Source: Tragulus kanchil (Eukaryota > Chordata > Mammalia > Artiodactyla > Tragulidae). Taken from it: 64,000 bases of DNA. A program made the position numbers and the translations under genes. The stretch lies in NCBI GenBank assembly GCA_022376925.1, contig JAIOJX010000026.1, positions 252,833,330 to 252,897,329 of the forward strand. The letters run 5' to 3'. Each line of letters opens with the position of its first letter. The first letter of the stretch is position 1. Under the pieces are notes generated by a model that was not told the DNA's origin, made no database searches, and saw nothing but the letters and a program-made list of their open reading frames with translations. This document shows positions 11,701 to 24,430 of this stretch, one piece after another.

Positions 11701-14700
11701 TATTTAGCTTCTTATCAAAGTTCTACTTTACAAAAAAGTTCTATTTTACATTGTCATATAGTTAATATTTAAAAAGATCTTCAGTACTATTCAGTACTTT
11801 AATATGCTAGATTCTTAATGTATTCTTGTGGGGAAAATTTAACAAAAGACCATACTTACCGGATAAATATTTCTTTTCATATGGTACTAGAATACAAAAG
11901 AAAATCATAATTAATTTAACTATGCCTTATTCTAAGATTGATTTTAAACACTTTCAAAATAGTTTAAAACAAGCCTTTTAATAGCTTAATATTATATCTA
12001 CTGCTTAGTCATGTGTCTGTATTATCTGTTTTGAACTTAGTTTTTAAAAAAAAAAGATGGAGAGGACTAAAACTGCATTAGCTCAGTTGATGGAAGAACA
12101 ATAAAGAAACTGAAAGACAAATGATGAAGTGAGGGAAATAAGAGACTTGGGTTGGGAAGTGTAGAAACAAAGTATACAACTGTGACTTAACCTCACACAG
12201 ATTTGCTCATTATTTCTGATGTTTTGAAGTTACAGTTCAGTTAAAAATGTGGCTTATATAAATATGGTGCCCTGATGGATAGTATATGAAAAGAACCAAC
12301 TTTTTAAAATCCAACAAACATTGTAAGGTGAATACCACGACCATAGAAGTGTGATTAGTCAAAAACCCTGCTGAGGCAAGTTAAGATTGTAATTCCAGAT
12401 GTAAAGAAAGGAAATAACCAGAGGCAGATGTACAGTTTTGGTTTCAGGTGAAGTAGAAAGGGGGAAGATTAAGGGTGATGTAGGGAAATGGCTGTTTCAA
12501 GCACCTGAAAATCATATTTTGAAATTTAAATGCCTTTAGTGAGAAAACAATTCCTTCTAAAGCATAAAAGAACAAACCATGTAATGTTTAACAATAATAA
12601 GAAAATACTGTGGAACAGGATAACGTCATTAGAAAGCATTGTGATGTGTAAGAGAAGCTTGTATTTTACTTAAGAATAAATTGTAAACTAAAGTAATTTT
12701 TCTTTGCCCAATCAATGATGTCGACTTCATATTTTAACATTGTCATATAGGTTGGAGTTCAGTGAGGTGATGCAATCAGGTGTTTTAAAAAATGCTCATT
12801 TCATACATAGCTTGCAGATACATTTAAAATGTCATGTCTTATTACTAAGCTAAGATATTTAGCTTCTTATCAAAGTTCTACTTTACAAAAAAGTTCTATT
12901 TTACATTGTCATATAGTTAATATTTAAAAGATCTTCAGTACTATTCAGTACTTTAATATGCTAGTTCTTAATGTATTCTTGTGGGGAAAATTTAACAAAA
13001 GACCATACTTACCGGATAAATATTTCTTTTCATATGGTACTAGAATACAAAAGAAAATCATAATTAATTTAACTATGCCTTATTCTAAGATTGATTTTAA
13101 ACACTTTCAAAATAGTTTAAAACAAGCCTTTTAATAGCTTAATATTATATCTACTGCTTAGTCATGTGTCTGTATTATCTGTTTTGAACTTAGTTTTTAA
13201 AAAAAAAAGATGGAGAGGACTAAAACTGCATTAGCTCAGTTGATGGAAGAACAATAAAGAAACTGAAAGACAAATGATGAAGTGAGGGAAATAAGAGACT
13301 TGGGTTGGGAAGTGTAGAAACAAAGTATACAACTGTGACTTAACCTCACACAGATTTGCTCATTATTTCTGATGTTTTGAAGTTACAGTTCAGTTAAAAA
13401 TGTGGCTTATATAAATATGGTGCCCTGATGGATAGTATATGAAAAGAACCAACTTTTTAAAATCCAACAAACATTGTAAGGTGAATACCACGACCATAGA
13501 AGTGTGATTAGTCAAAAACCCTGCTGAGGCAAGTTAAGATTGTAATTCCAGATGTAAAGAAAGGAAATAACCAGAGGCAGATGTACAGTTTTGGTTTCAG
13601 GTGAAGTAGAAAGGGGGAAGATTAAGGGTGATGTAGGGAAATGGCTGTTTCAAGCACCTGAAAATCATATTTTGAAATTTAAATGCCTTTAGTGAGAAAA
13701 CAATTCCTTCTAAAGCATAAAAGAACAAACCATGTAATGTTTAACAATAATAAGAAAATACTGTGGGACAGGATAACGTTCATTAGAAAGCATTGTGATG
13801 TGTAAGAGGGAAGCTTGTATTTTACTTAAGAATAAATTGTAAACTATGATGTAATTTTTCTTTGCCCAATCAATGATGTCGTCTTAGTGAATCAAATTCT
13901 TTGTAAACTAACTAGAATCCTGGAAATAGCCAACATTTTTCACCACTTCCACTATTTAATCAAATCACATGCATAGAAGCTGTAATTCCTTTGACCAACA
14001 TAAGAAATTTTTTACTTCTTCCTAGCTCTAGGAATAAACAGAATAAAACTATGCCTGATTCATATGGTCAGGCCCTACTTCTGAAATGTAACAGGATAAC
14101 ATATTTGCCTTCCAAGTGTCTGGAGCACAAGCCAACTTAATACCTTCTGAAGTCTTACTTCTATGTACTGAAGTACAGAACTCAAAGAAAATTATTTAAA
14201 AACCACCCGGGCTTCCTACCCCAGCCACACTTAGAACAGAAAAGGGCCTTCAATTATACTTACTAGCTGCTTTACAAAGGGTTCCTTCCACAGAAGAAAC
14301 TTCACAATTTCCTTTTTTCCAATCACCTGTCTTGGTGTGCAAAAAGGCACAGGTGTCAACTAGATTCTCACCATCTTCTTGGTCTGACCACTTAACAAAT
14401 GTCATATTTGATTTATCAAACCACTTGAAGCTGGCATCTGTCAGTTAAGGAATATTTTTCACATTATGACAGTATAAAATGTGTTAAATAAAAGAAAAGG
14501 GTCTAGCTTTATTTTTTTAGTTATGGCTTGTGGGATCTTGGTTCCCCGACCAGGGATTGAACCCAGGCCTTCAGCAGTGATAGCATGGAGTCCTAACCAC
14601 TGGACCACCAGGGATTTCCTGGGTCTAGATTGAATGGTGGGAATTTACTAAGGTATGTCCAAACTAAACTTTTTTTTTTTTTTGGACGGGGGTCGGGTTG

Positions 14701-17700
14701 GGGAGGGAGGGGAGCGGGCGGGCCACTTCTATTGGTCTTCCATTTCTCTATTTTTCATCCGTCTTTGTTCTTTGGCTCCTATGGGCCTCCCATCACGGTG
14801 GCGTCTGTTGTCGCAGAGAGCGAGCTCTGGGCACATGCGCTCCAAAGCTCTGGCTCGGTGATTGGACACATCAGTCCAGCTGCTCCGCGGCACGTGGGAT
14901 CTTCCCAGGCCAGGGATCGAACCGGCTCCCCTGCACTGCAAGGCGGTGTCCTTATCCACTGGACCACCAGGGGAAGCCCCAAACTAAACTTTTGATTGTA
15001 GGATTTAAATTAGAAGAATATATCCTACACAGACAAAACATACTGGTTCAAGAAGGTTCTAAAGAAGATCCCATTTTTTACTAAAATTACGTATGATTTT
15101 CATGGAGAAATAGTCAATGTGTGAGAGCTTCTCAGTTGTGTCTGACTCTTTGTGACCCCATGGACTGAGGCTATAGTCCATGGAATTCTCCAGGACTGCC
15201 ATTGCCTTCTTCAGGGAAATAATCAATACTTGAAATATTAATAGTAACCTTAGCAATTTCATTTTGAAAATAATTATATTTGTACTTTTTATTTTCAACA
15301 ATGACAATAAATAAATTTATATAATAATGCCGTAATAGTTGTCTATCCTGTTGCTGATAGTCTAGAACCATATTTTAATCCAGGTGAAAGAATCAACTAT
15401 CATATGTGAGCTTTTCATACACTGTATCATACACTGAGCTGTTCAGGGCAAAGGTGTGGAACATAAGTGCATACTGAAAATAATTAGAAGCCGCAGGAAA
15501 TAGCAACCTGAACTAGAGAACTGTAGAATCTAAAAGGTATTACTAACATTAAGAACATGTAAGTCTATCACTTACCATCTGTATCAAAAAACATGCCTAG
15601 TAAGATATCATCTGGGTCTTTCCATTGTTTTTTCAAAGTATCCAGTATAAAAGCATTTTCTTCCTCATTATGTATGCTTATCATGTCTGCTCCTGAAATT
15701 ATTTTAGGAAGAGGAAGTCAGCATGTTCCCCAAAATTAGTGAAAATCACATAAAGTATGTACAAATTATACACTACTATAATACACACACTTCTGTTATT
15801 GTTTGATCACTAAGTCATGTCCGACTCTTTTGTAACCCCATAGACTTGAGCCCGCCAGCCTCCTCTATCCATGGAATTTTCCAGGCAAGAATACTGGAGT
15901 GGGTTGCCATTTCTTTCTCCAGGGGATATTCTCAGCCCAGGGATCAAATCTACATCTCTTGTGTCTCTTGCATCTCCAGTGGATTCTTTACTGCTGAGTC
16001 ACGTGGGATCTTCCCAGGCCAGGGATCGAACCGGCTCCCCTGCACTGCAAGGCGGTGTCCTTATCCACTGGACCACCAGGGGAAGCCCCAAACTAAACTT
16101 TTGATTGTAGGATTTAAATTAGAAGAATATATCCTACACAGACAAAACATACTGGTTCAAGAAGGTTCTAAAGAAGATCCCATTTTTTACTAAAATTACG
16201 TATGATTTTCATGGAGAAATAGTCAATGTGTGAGAGCTTCTCAGTTGTGTCTGACTCTTTGTGACCCCATGGACTGAGGCTATAGTCCATGGAATTCTCC
16301 AGGACTGCCATTGCCTTCTTCAGGGAAATAATCAATACTTGAAATATTAATAGTAACCTTAGCAATTTCATTTTGAAAATAATTATATTTGTACTTTTTA
16401 TTTTCAACAATGACAATAAATAAATTTATATAATAATGCCGTAATAGTTGTCTATCCTGTTGCTGATAGTCTAGAACCATATTTTAATCCAGGTGAAAGA
16501 ATCAACTATCATATGTGAGCTTTTCATACACTGTATCATACACTGAGCTGTTCAGGGCAAAGGTGTGGAACATAAGTGCATACTGAAAATAATTAGAAGC
16601 CGCAGGAAATAGCAACCTGAACTAGAGAACTGTAGAATCTAAAAGGTATTACTAACATTAAGAACATGTAAGTCTATCACTTACCATCTGTATCAAAAAA
16701 CATGCCTAGTAAGATATCATCTGGGTCTTTCCATTGTTTTTTCAAAGTATCCAGTATAAAAGCATTTTCTTCCTCATTATGTATGCTTATCATGTCTGCT
16801 CCTGAAATTATTTTAGGAAGAGGAAGTCAGCATGTTCCCCAAAATTAGTGAAAATCACATAAAGTATGTACAAATTATACACTACTATAATACACACACT
16901 TCTGTTATTGTTTGATCACTAAGTCATGTCCGACTCTTTTGTAACCCCATAGACTTGAGCCCGCCAGCCTCCTCTATCCATGGAATTTTCCAGGCAAGAA
17001 TACTGGAGTGGGTTGCCATTTCTTTCTCCAGGGGATATTCTCAGCCCAGGGATCAAATCTACATCTCTTGTGTCTCTTGCATCTCCAGTGGATTCTTTAC
17101 TGCTGAGTCACCTGGGAAGCCTTGCATATACTTTTACATCCTTTAGAAAAAATTAGCTTGAAAATGTCATGCACATTTCTGAAAAGAATATACTCATGAG
17201 AAAAATAAAATGATAAACTGAATCATACTTTTTATATCATTCATATAGGGTTAGTAATCTCGTAACATGAAAACAGAATATCATGGGAAGTCTTAAGCAG
17301 TGAAACACACTTCCAGCAACTCTCAACTTTTCATTCTCCCTTCCTCTAGCCTTCATGTCCCTCCCCGCGCCGCGCCTGCCCCACCCTCAATTCACAATTA
17401 CAGGGCAGAGTGGCTCTGACATTGCTGAGAGAGCTGAAAAGTCCCATGGCGTCTTGCCAGAACAGTCCCAAGACCCAGTGACGTTCAAGAAACAAGCAAT
17501 CACTGACTGGCCTCAACTGACCACCATGTGCCTGCTGCCTGAAGCCTAGGCCTTCCCATATTTTCCTCTGCGGTCATCCTTAGAAAAGTACTGGTTAGGT
17601 AAAATCATAACGGAGCTCTTTGTTTCTTATTTCTTAACCCAACAAATATTCTCTTGCAAATTAAAAATCATTCCACTGTCGTAACTGGGTAATACTTAGG

Positions 17701-20700
17701 AGGAAACACTAATGGAGTTTGATTTTTTGTGTGTGAGTGAAAATGAATGGATGACAAATGACATCAACGCTTATAGTAACCAGAAGTGTGCTGGAGAAGG
17801 TACATTAACCCGAGAAAAAAACATCCTTTCAGCTGTATTCAAGTATCCAGTATAAAAGCATTTTCTTCCTCATTATGTATGCTTATCATGTCTGCTCCTG
17901 AAATTATTTTAGGAAGAGGAAGTCAGCATGTTCCCCAAAATTAGTGAAAATCACATAAAGTATGTACAAATTATACACTACTATAATACACACACTTCTG
18001 TTATTGTTTGATCACTAAGTCATGTCTGATTCTTTGTGACCCCATAGACTTGAGCCCGCCAGCCTCCTCTATCCATGGAATTTTCCAGGCAAGAATACTG
18101 GAGTGGGTTGCCATTTCTTTCTCCAGGGGATATTCTCAGCCCAGGGATCAAATCTACATCTCTTGTGTCTCTTGCATCTCCAGTGGATTCTTTACTGCTG
18201 AGTCACCTGGGAAGCCTTGCATATACTTTTACATCCTTTAGAAAAAATTAGCTTGAAAATGTCATGCACATTTCTGAAAAGAATATACTCATGAGAAAAA
18301 TAAAATGATAAACTGAATCATACTTTTTATATCATTCATATAGGGTTAGTAATCTCGTAACATGAAAACAGAATATCATGGGAAGTCTTAAGCAGTGAAA
18401 CACACTTCCAGCAACTCTCAACTTTTCATTCTCCCTTCCTCTAGCCTTCATGTCCCTCCCCGCGCCGCGCCTGCCCCACCCTCAATTCACAATTACAGGG
18501 CAGAGTGGCTCTGACATTGCTGAGAGAGCTGAAAAGTCCCATGGCGTCTTGCCAGAACAGTCCCAAGACCCAGTGACGTTCAAGAAACAAGCAATCACTG
18601 ACTGGCCTCAACTGACCACCATGTGCCTGCTGCCTGAAGCCTAGGCCTTCCCATATTTTCCTCTGCGGTCATCCTTAGAAAAGTACTGGTTAGGTAAAAT
18701 CATAACGGAGCTCTTTGTTTCTTATTTCTTAACCCAACAAATATTCTCTTGCAAATTAAAAAAATCATTCCACTGTCTTAACTGGGTAATACTTAGGAGG
18801 AAACACTAATGGAGTTTGATTTTTTGTGTGTGAGTGAAAATGAATGGATGACAAATGACATCAACGCTTATAGTAACCAGAAGTGTGCTGGAGAAGGTAC
18901 ATTAACCCGAGAAAAAAACATCCTTTCAGCTGTATTCAGCTAAGTGAGGAATTAACATCAAAATGTCCCTAAGAAACATGACTTTGCAGTCGCAGTAATT
19001 TTAGAAGTTTAAATTTTCCAAGAAGTCATTGATCCTATACATTTTTTAAGTTATCTTGGAAGTTTGGGGTACTACAACTAATTCAAATGCTAAATGGAGA
19101 GATGAGGAAGTCCTTGCTACTAACTGTTCATTTCAGTTCAGTTCAGTCACTCAGTCATGTCCACCTCTTTGCAATCCCATGGACTGCAGCACACCAGGTT
19201 TCCCTGTTCTTCACCATCTCCAGGAGCCTGCTCAAACTCATGTCCATTGACTCAGTGGTGCCATTCAACCATCTTGTCCACTGTCATCCCCTTCTCCTTT
19301 TTCATTCTATTTTTGCCAACATCAGGGTCTTCCTACTATTAAATTCTTCCAAAATCATCCTGACTTTAAAAAAAGACTCCTGAAAATATCAGAATACTGT
19401 CTTCGATTAGTGCACCAGAATCCCCTAGGGGGCTTGCCTGGTGGCTCAGATGGTAAAGAATCTGCCTGTAATGCGAGAGACATGGGTTCTATTGCTAGGT
19501 CGGGGAGATGCCCTGGAGAAGGGAAGGCAATCCACTTTAGTACTCTTCCCTAGGGAATTTCATGGACAGCAGAGCCTGGTGGGCTGCAGTCCATGGGGCT
19601 GCAAAAAGTCGGACACAACTGAGCAACTAACACTTTCAGAATCACCTAGAGGGATTATTAAAAGTGTTGGGCCCGGGCATCCCCTGGTGGTCCAGTGGAT
19701 AAGGACACCGCCTCGCAGTGCAAGGCGCGGTTCGATCCTTGACCTGGGAGGATCCCACTGTGCCACGGAGCAGCTGGACCAATGTGTCCAATCACAGAGC
19801 CGGAGCTCTGGGGGCGCATGCGCCGAGAGCCGGTGCTCTGCAACGACAGACGCCACCGCGATGGGAGGCCCACAGGAGCCAAAGAACAAAGATGGATGAA
19901 AGTGGAGAAATGAAAAAATCATTCCACTGTCTTAACTGGGTAATACTTAGGAGGAAACACTAATGGAGTTTGATTTTTTGTGTGTGAGTGAAAATGAATG
20001 GATGACAAATGACATCAACGCTTATAGTAACCAGAAGTGTGCTGGAGAAGGTACATTAACCCGAGAAAAAAACATCCTTTCAGCTGTATTCAGCTAAGTG
20101 AGGAATTAACATCAAAATGTCCCTAAGAAACATGACTTTGCAGTCGCAGTAATTTTAGAAGTTTAAATTTTCCAAGAAGTCATTGATCCTATACATTTTT
20201 TAAGTTATCTTGGAAGTTTGGGGTACTACAACTAATTCAAATGCTAAATGGAGAGATGAGGAAGTCCTTGCTACTAACTGTTCATTTCAGTTCAGTTCAG
20301 TCACTCAGTCATGTCCACCTCTTTGCAATCCCATGGACTGCAGCACACCAGGTTTCCCTGTTCTTCACCATCTCCAGGAGCCTGCTCAAACTCATGTCCA
20401 TTGACTCAGTGGTGCCATTCAACCATCTTGTCCACTGTCATCCCCTTCTCCTTTTGCCTTCTATTTTTGCCAACATCAGGGTCTTCCTACTATTAAATTC
20501 TTCCAAAATCATCCTGACTTTAAAAAAAGACTCCTGAAAATATCAGAATACTGTCTTCGATTAGTGCACCAGAATCCCCTAGGGGGCTTGCCTGGTGGCT
20601 CAGATGGTAAAGAATCTGCCTGTAATGCGAGAGACATGGGTTCTATTGCTAGGTCGGGGAGATGCCCTGGAGAAGGGAAGGCAATCCACTTTAGTACTCT

Positions 20701-23261
20701 TCCCTAGGGAATTTCATGGACAGCAGAGCCTGGTGGGCTGCAGTCCATGGGGCTGCAAAAAGTCGGACACAACTGAGCAACTAACACTTTCAGAATCACC
20801 TAGAGGGATTATTAAAAGTGTTGGGCCCGGGCATCCCCTGGTGGTCCAGTGGATAAGGACACCGCCTCGCAGTGCAAGGGGCGCCGGTTCGATCCTTGAC
20901 CTGGGAGGATCCCACTGTGCCACGGAGCAGCTGGACCAATGTGTCCAATCACAGAGCCGGAGCTCTGGGGGCGCATGCGCCGAGAGCCGGTGCTCTGCAA
21001 CGACAGACGCCACCGCGATGGGAGGCCCACAGGAGCCAAAGAACAAAGACGGATGAAAGTGGAGAAATGAAAGACCAATAGAAGTGGCCCGCCTGCTCCC
21101 CTCCCTCCCCAACCCGACCCCCGCCCAAAATAAATAAATAAATCTTAAAAAAAAAAAAAAATGCAGGACTTCCCCCGGTAGTCCAGTGGGTAAGGACACC
21201 GCCTTGCAGTGCAAGGGGCGCCGGTTCGATCCCTGGCCTGGGAGGATCCCACGTGCCACGGAGCGGCTGGACGGATGTGTCCAATCACCCAGCCGGAGCT
21301 CTGGAGCACATGCGCCCAGAGCCGGTGCTCTGCTACGACAGAGGCCACCGCAATGGGAGGCCCACAGGAGCCAAAGAACAAAGACGGATGAAAGTGGAGA
21401 AATGAAAGACCAATAGAAGTGGCCCGCCCGCTCCCCTCCCTCCCCAACCCGACCCCCGCCCAAAATAAATAAATAAATCTTAAAAAAAAAAAAAAATGCA
21501 GGACTTCCCCCGGTAGTCCAGTGGGTAAGGACACCGCCTTGCAGTGCAAGGGGCGCCGGTTCGATCCCTGGCCTGGGAAGATCCCACGTGCCGCGGAGCG
21601 GCTGGACTGATGTGTCCAATCACCGAGCTGGAGCTCTGGAGCACATGCGCCCAGAGCCGGTGCTCTGCTACGACAGAGGCCACCGCAATGGGAGGCCCAC
21701 AGGAGCCAAAGAACAAAGACGGATGAAAGTGGAGAAATGAAAGACCAATAGAAGTGGCCCGCCCGCTCCCCTCCCTCCCCAACCCGACCCCTGCCCAAAA
21801 TAAATAAATAAATCTTTAAAAAAAAAAAAAAAGTGTTGGGCCCTGTATTCAGAGTTTCTGAACTAGTTGGAGCAACAAAGGAGCCTAAGAATTTACATTC
21901 CTAATCAGTTCTCAGGTGACACTGATGCTGCTGGTCCACAGAACACACACTGAGAATTGCAGGAAACTTCATAGGCTATTTATGACATGACTTGAAAATC
22001 CATAAGTTTTTGTAATTAACAGATAACTGCAGACGAAGTGCTTTAAACTCATGAAGTGCTTTAAACTCAGACAATTGCTTTTACAGCTTTTAAAAGAAGC
22101 TTAAAAAATAAACGTAACTACAGGGGAAAAGAAAATTATAGGGCTTAAAATCTCCGCCCCAAAATATCCCATTGTTAAAGAAGAAAATCACAAAACTGGG
22201 CAGACTAAAATGCTCTGTTATGAATAAAAAATAAAGGGAAAACACCATAATAGAAGAAAAACATTGTCTCAGACTGTTAAAAAGGCAATAGCCATGGAAC
22301 TTCCCTGGTGGTTAAGGACACCACCTTGCAGTGAGGGGGACGCCCGTTCGATCCCTGGCCTGGGAAGATCCCACATGCCACGGAAAGGCTGGACCGATGT
22401 GTCCAACTACCGAGCCAGAGCTCTGGAGCGCATGCGCCCAGAGCCAGTGCTCTGCGACAACAGAGGCCACTGTGATAGGAGGCCCACACAGGCCAAGGAA
22501 CAAAGATGGAAGAAAATAGATAAACAAAAGACCAATAGAAGTGGCCAAAAAAAAAAAAAAAGGGAATAGCCATAGATATAGAGAACATAAACTAGTCATT
22601 ACCAGTGCAGAGAGATAAAGGGTAAGAGGCAGTATAGGGGTGGGGATTAAGAGGTACTATTACATACAAAATAAGCTACAAGGACATACTGTACAACAGA
22701 GAGGATATACTCAACATTTCATAGTAACTAAAAATGGAGTAAAAGTTTGCTTAATACTGTACATTGACTATACTTCAATTAAAAAAGACAATTTATCCTC
22801 ACAAAGGGAAATACACCACAAGAAATGTATGAAAAGGCATTTTCATTGGTAAAGGAGTGAAAAATAAAACAGGCTGTTTCAGAAGTATAGAATAAACAGT
22901 GCTGGCTTAGGGTGGAAAAAATATGAACTCCTAAATGGTTAGCTGGAGGAAAAAATAGTAAAACCTTTTTGAAGACAATTTTGCAAAATGTATAGAAAGC
23001 CAGCAATCCTGAACAGTTTATGCTAAGGCAATCCCTGGCTCTGTTCAAATAAACAGGCACTGTCATTAACGTTCACCACATTCATGACACTGGAAGCCTG
23101 GAAATAATTTAACAGCCAGTATTGGAGAATTAAATCAATGATGGCAATATTGACATAGAGGAAGAATGTACAGTTATTAGGAGATACACATTCTATATTT
23201 ACTGCTATGGAAAAATATTTTTAGGGGAAATGCAGATTATGGAACAGTTTGCTTAATATGA

Positions 23262-23298
<37 letters not shown>

Positions 23299-24393
23299 TT
23301 ACATACATAAACACATATGGCCTTCCGCTAGTCATGCATGGATGTAAGAGGTGGACCATGCTTTCAAACTGTGGTGCTGGAGAAGATTCTTAAGAGTCCC
23401 TTGGACATAAAGGAAATCAAACTAGTGTATCCTAAAGGACATCAACCCTGAATATGCACTGAAAGGACTGATGCTAAATCTGAAGTTCCAATACTTTGGC
23501 CACCTGATGCAAAGACCTGATTCACTAGAAAAGACCCTGACTCTAAGAAAGACTGAGGGCATGAGGAGAAGGCAAAGACAGTGGATGAGATGGTTGGATG
23601 GTATCATCAACTAGGCCCACACAGGCCAAGGAACAAAGATGGAAGAAAATAGATAAACAAAAGACCAATAGAAGTGGCCAAAAAAAAAAAAAAAGGGAAT
23701 AGCCATAGATATAGAGAACATAAACTAGTCATTACCAGTGCAGAGAGGTAAAGGGTAAGAGGCAGTATAGGGGTGGGGATTAAGAGGTACTATTACATAC
23801 AAAATAAGCTACAAGGACATACTGTACAACAGAGAGGATATACTCAACATTTCATAGTAACTAAAAATGGAGTAAAAGTTTGCTTAATACTGTACATTGA
23901 CTATACTTCAATTAAAAAAGACAATTTATCCTCACAAAGGGAAATACACCACAAGAAATGTATGAAAAGGCATTTTCATTGGTAAAGGAGTGAAAAATAA
24001 AACAGGCTGTTTCAGAAGTATAGAATAAACAGTGCTGGCTTAGGGTGGAAAAAATATGAACTCCTAAATGGTTAGCTGGAGGAAAAAATAGTAAAACCTT
24101 TTGAAGACAATTTTGCAAAATGTATAGAAAGCCAGCAATCCTGAACAGTTTATGCTAAGGCAATCCCTGGCTCTGTTCAAATAAACAGGCACTGTCATTA
24201 ACGTTCACCACATTCATGACACTGGAAGCCTGGAAATAATTTAACAGCCAGTATTGGAGAATTAAATCAATGATGGCAATATTGACATAGAGGAAGAATG
24301 TACAGTTATTAGGAGATACACATTCTATATTTACTGCTATGGAAAAATATTTTTAGGGGAAATGCAGATTATGGAACAGTTTGCTTAATATGA

Positions 24394-24430
<37 letters not shown>

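Larger units (their letters stand above)
8723..11859 (-). other. CD302: CD302 intron 5
   Basis: GT at 11858-11859 to AG at 8723-8724. The part 8725-9170 has no recognised repeat; the rest is L1 relics and one SINE (listed separately). Confidence 0.85.
11598..13881. repeat. Tandem duplication D4 (~1.15 kb) in CD302 introns 4-5
   Basis: 11598-12723 repeated at 12753-13881. Between the copies is a ~29-bp stretch (12724-12752) that does not match the continuation after copy 2. Carries exon 5. Confidence 0.95.
14891..17111. repeat. Tandem duplication D5 (1109 bp) carrying CD302 exon 3
   Basis: 14891-15999 repeated at 16000-17111, constant offset 1109. The left breakpoint is inside an antisense SINE, the right one inside a Bov-tA. 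The switch point shares a CACGTGGG/CACCTGGG-like octamer. Confidence 0.95.
16745..18940. repeat. Tandem duplication D6 (~1.1 kb)
   Basis: 16745-17840 repeated at 17841-18940, offset about 1095. Copy 2 differs in the Bov-tA (TCTGATTCTTTGTGACC against TCCGACTCTTTTGTAACC). Overlaps D5, creating a partial third exon 3. Confidence 0.95.
18759..21066. repeat. Tandem duplication D7 (1154 bp)
   Basis: 18759-19912 repeated at 19913-21066. Copies differ at a few places, e.g. CTTTTTCATT at about 19297 against CTTTTGCCTT at about 20451, and GGCGCGG against GGGGCGCCGG in the SINE. Carries a BovB, a Bov-tA and a SINE. Confidence 0.95.

Noticed and set aside
17355..17549. 64-residue ORF ([10 protein letters not shown]...)
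   Set aside because: Short, intronic, without splice or homology evidence; its two copies are due to D6.
20714..21619. 301-residue minus-strand ORF
   Set aside because: Reads through the antisense of the triple SINE array; repeated low-complexity peptides and poly-F from the A-runs. No gene signals.
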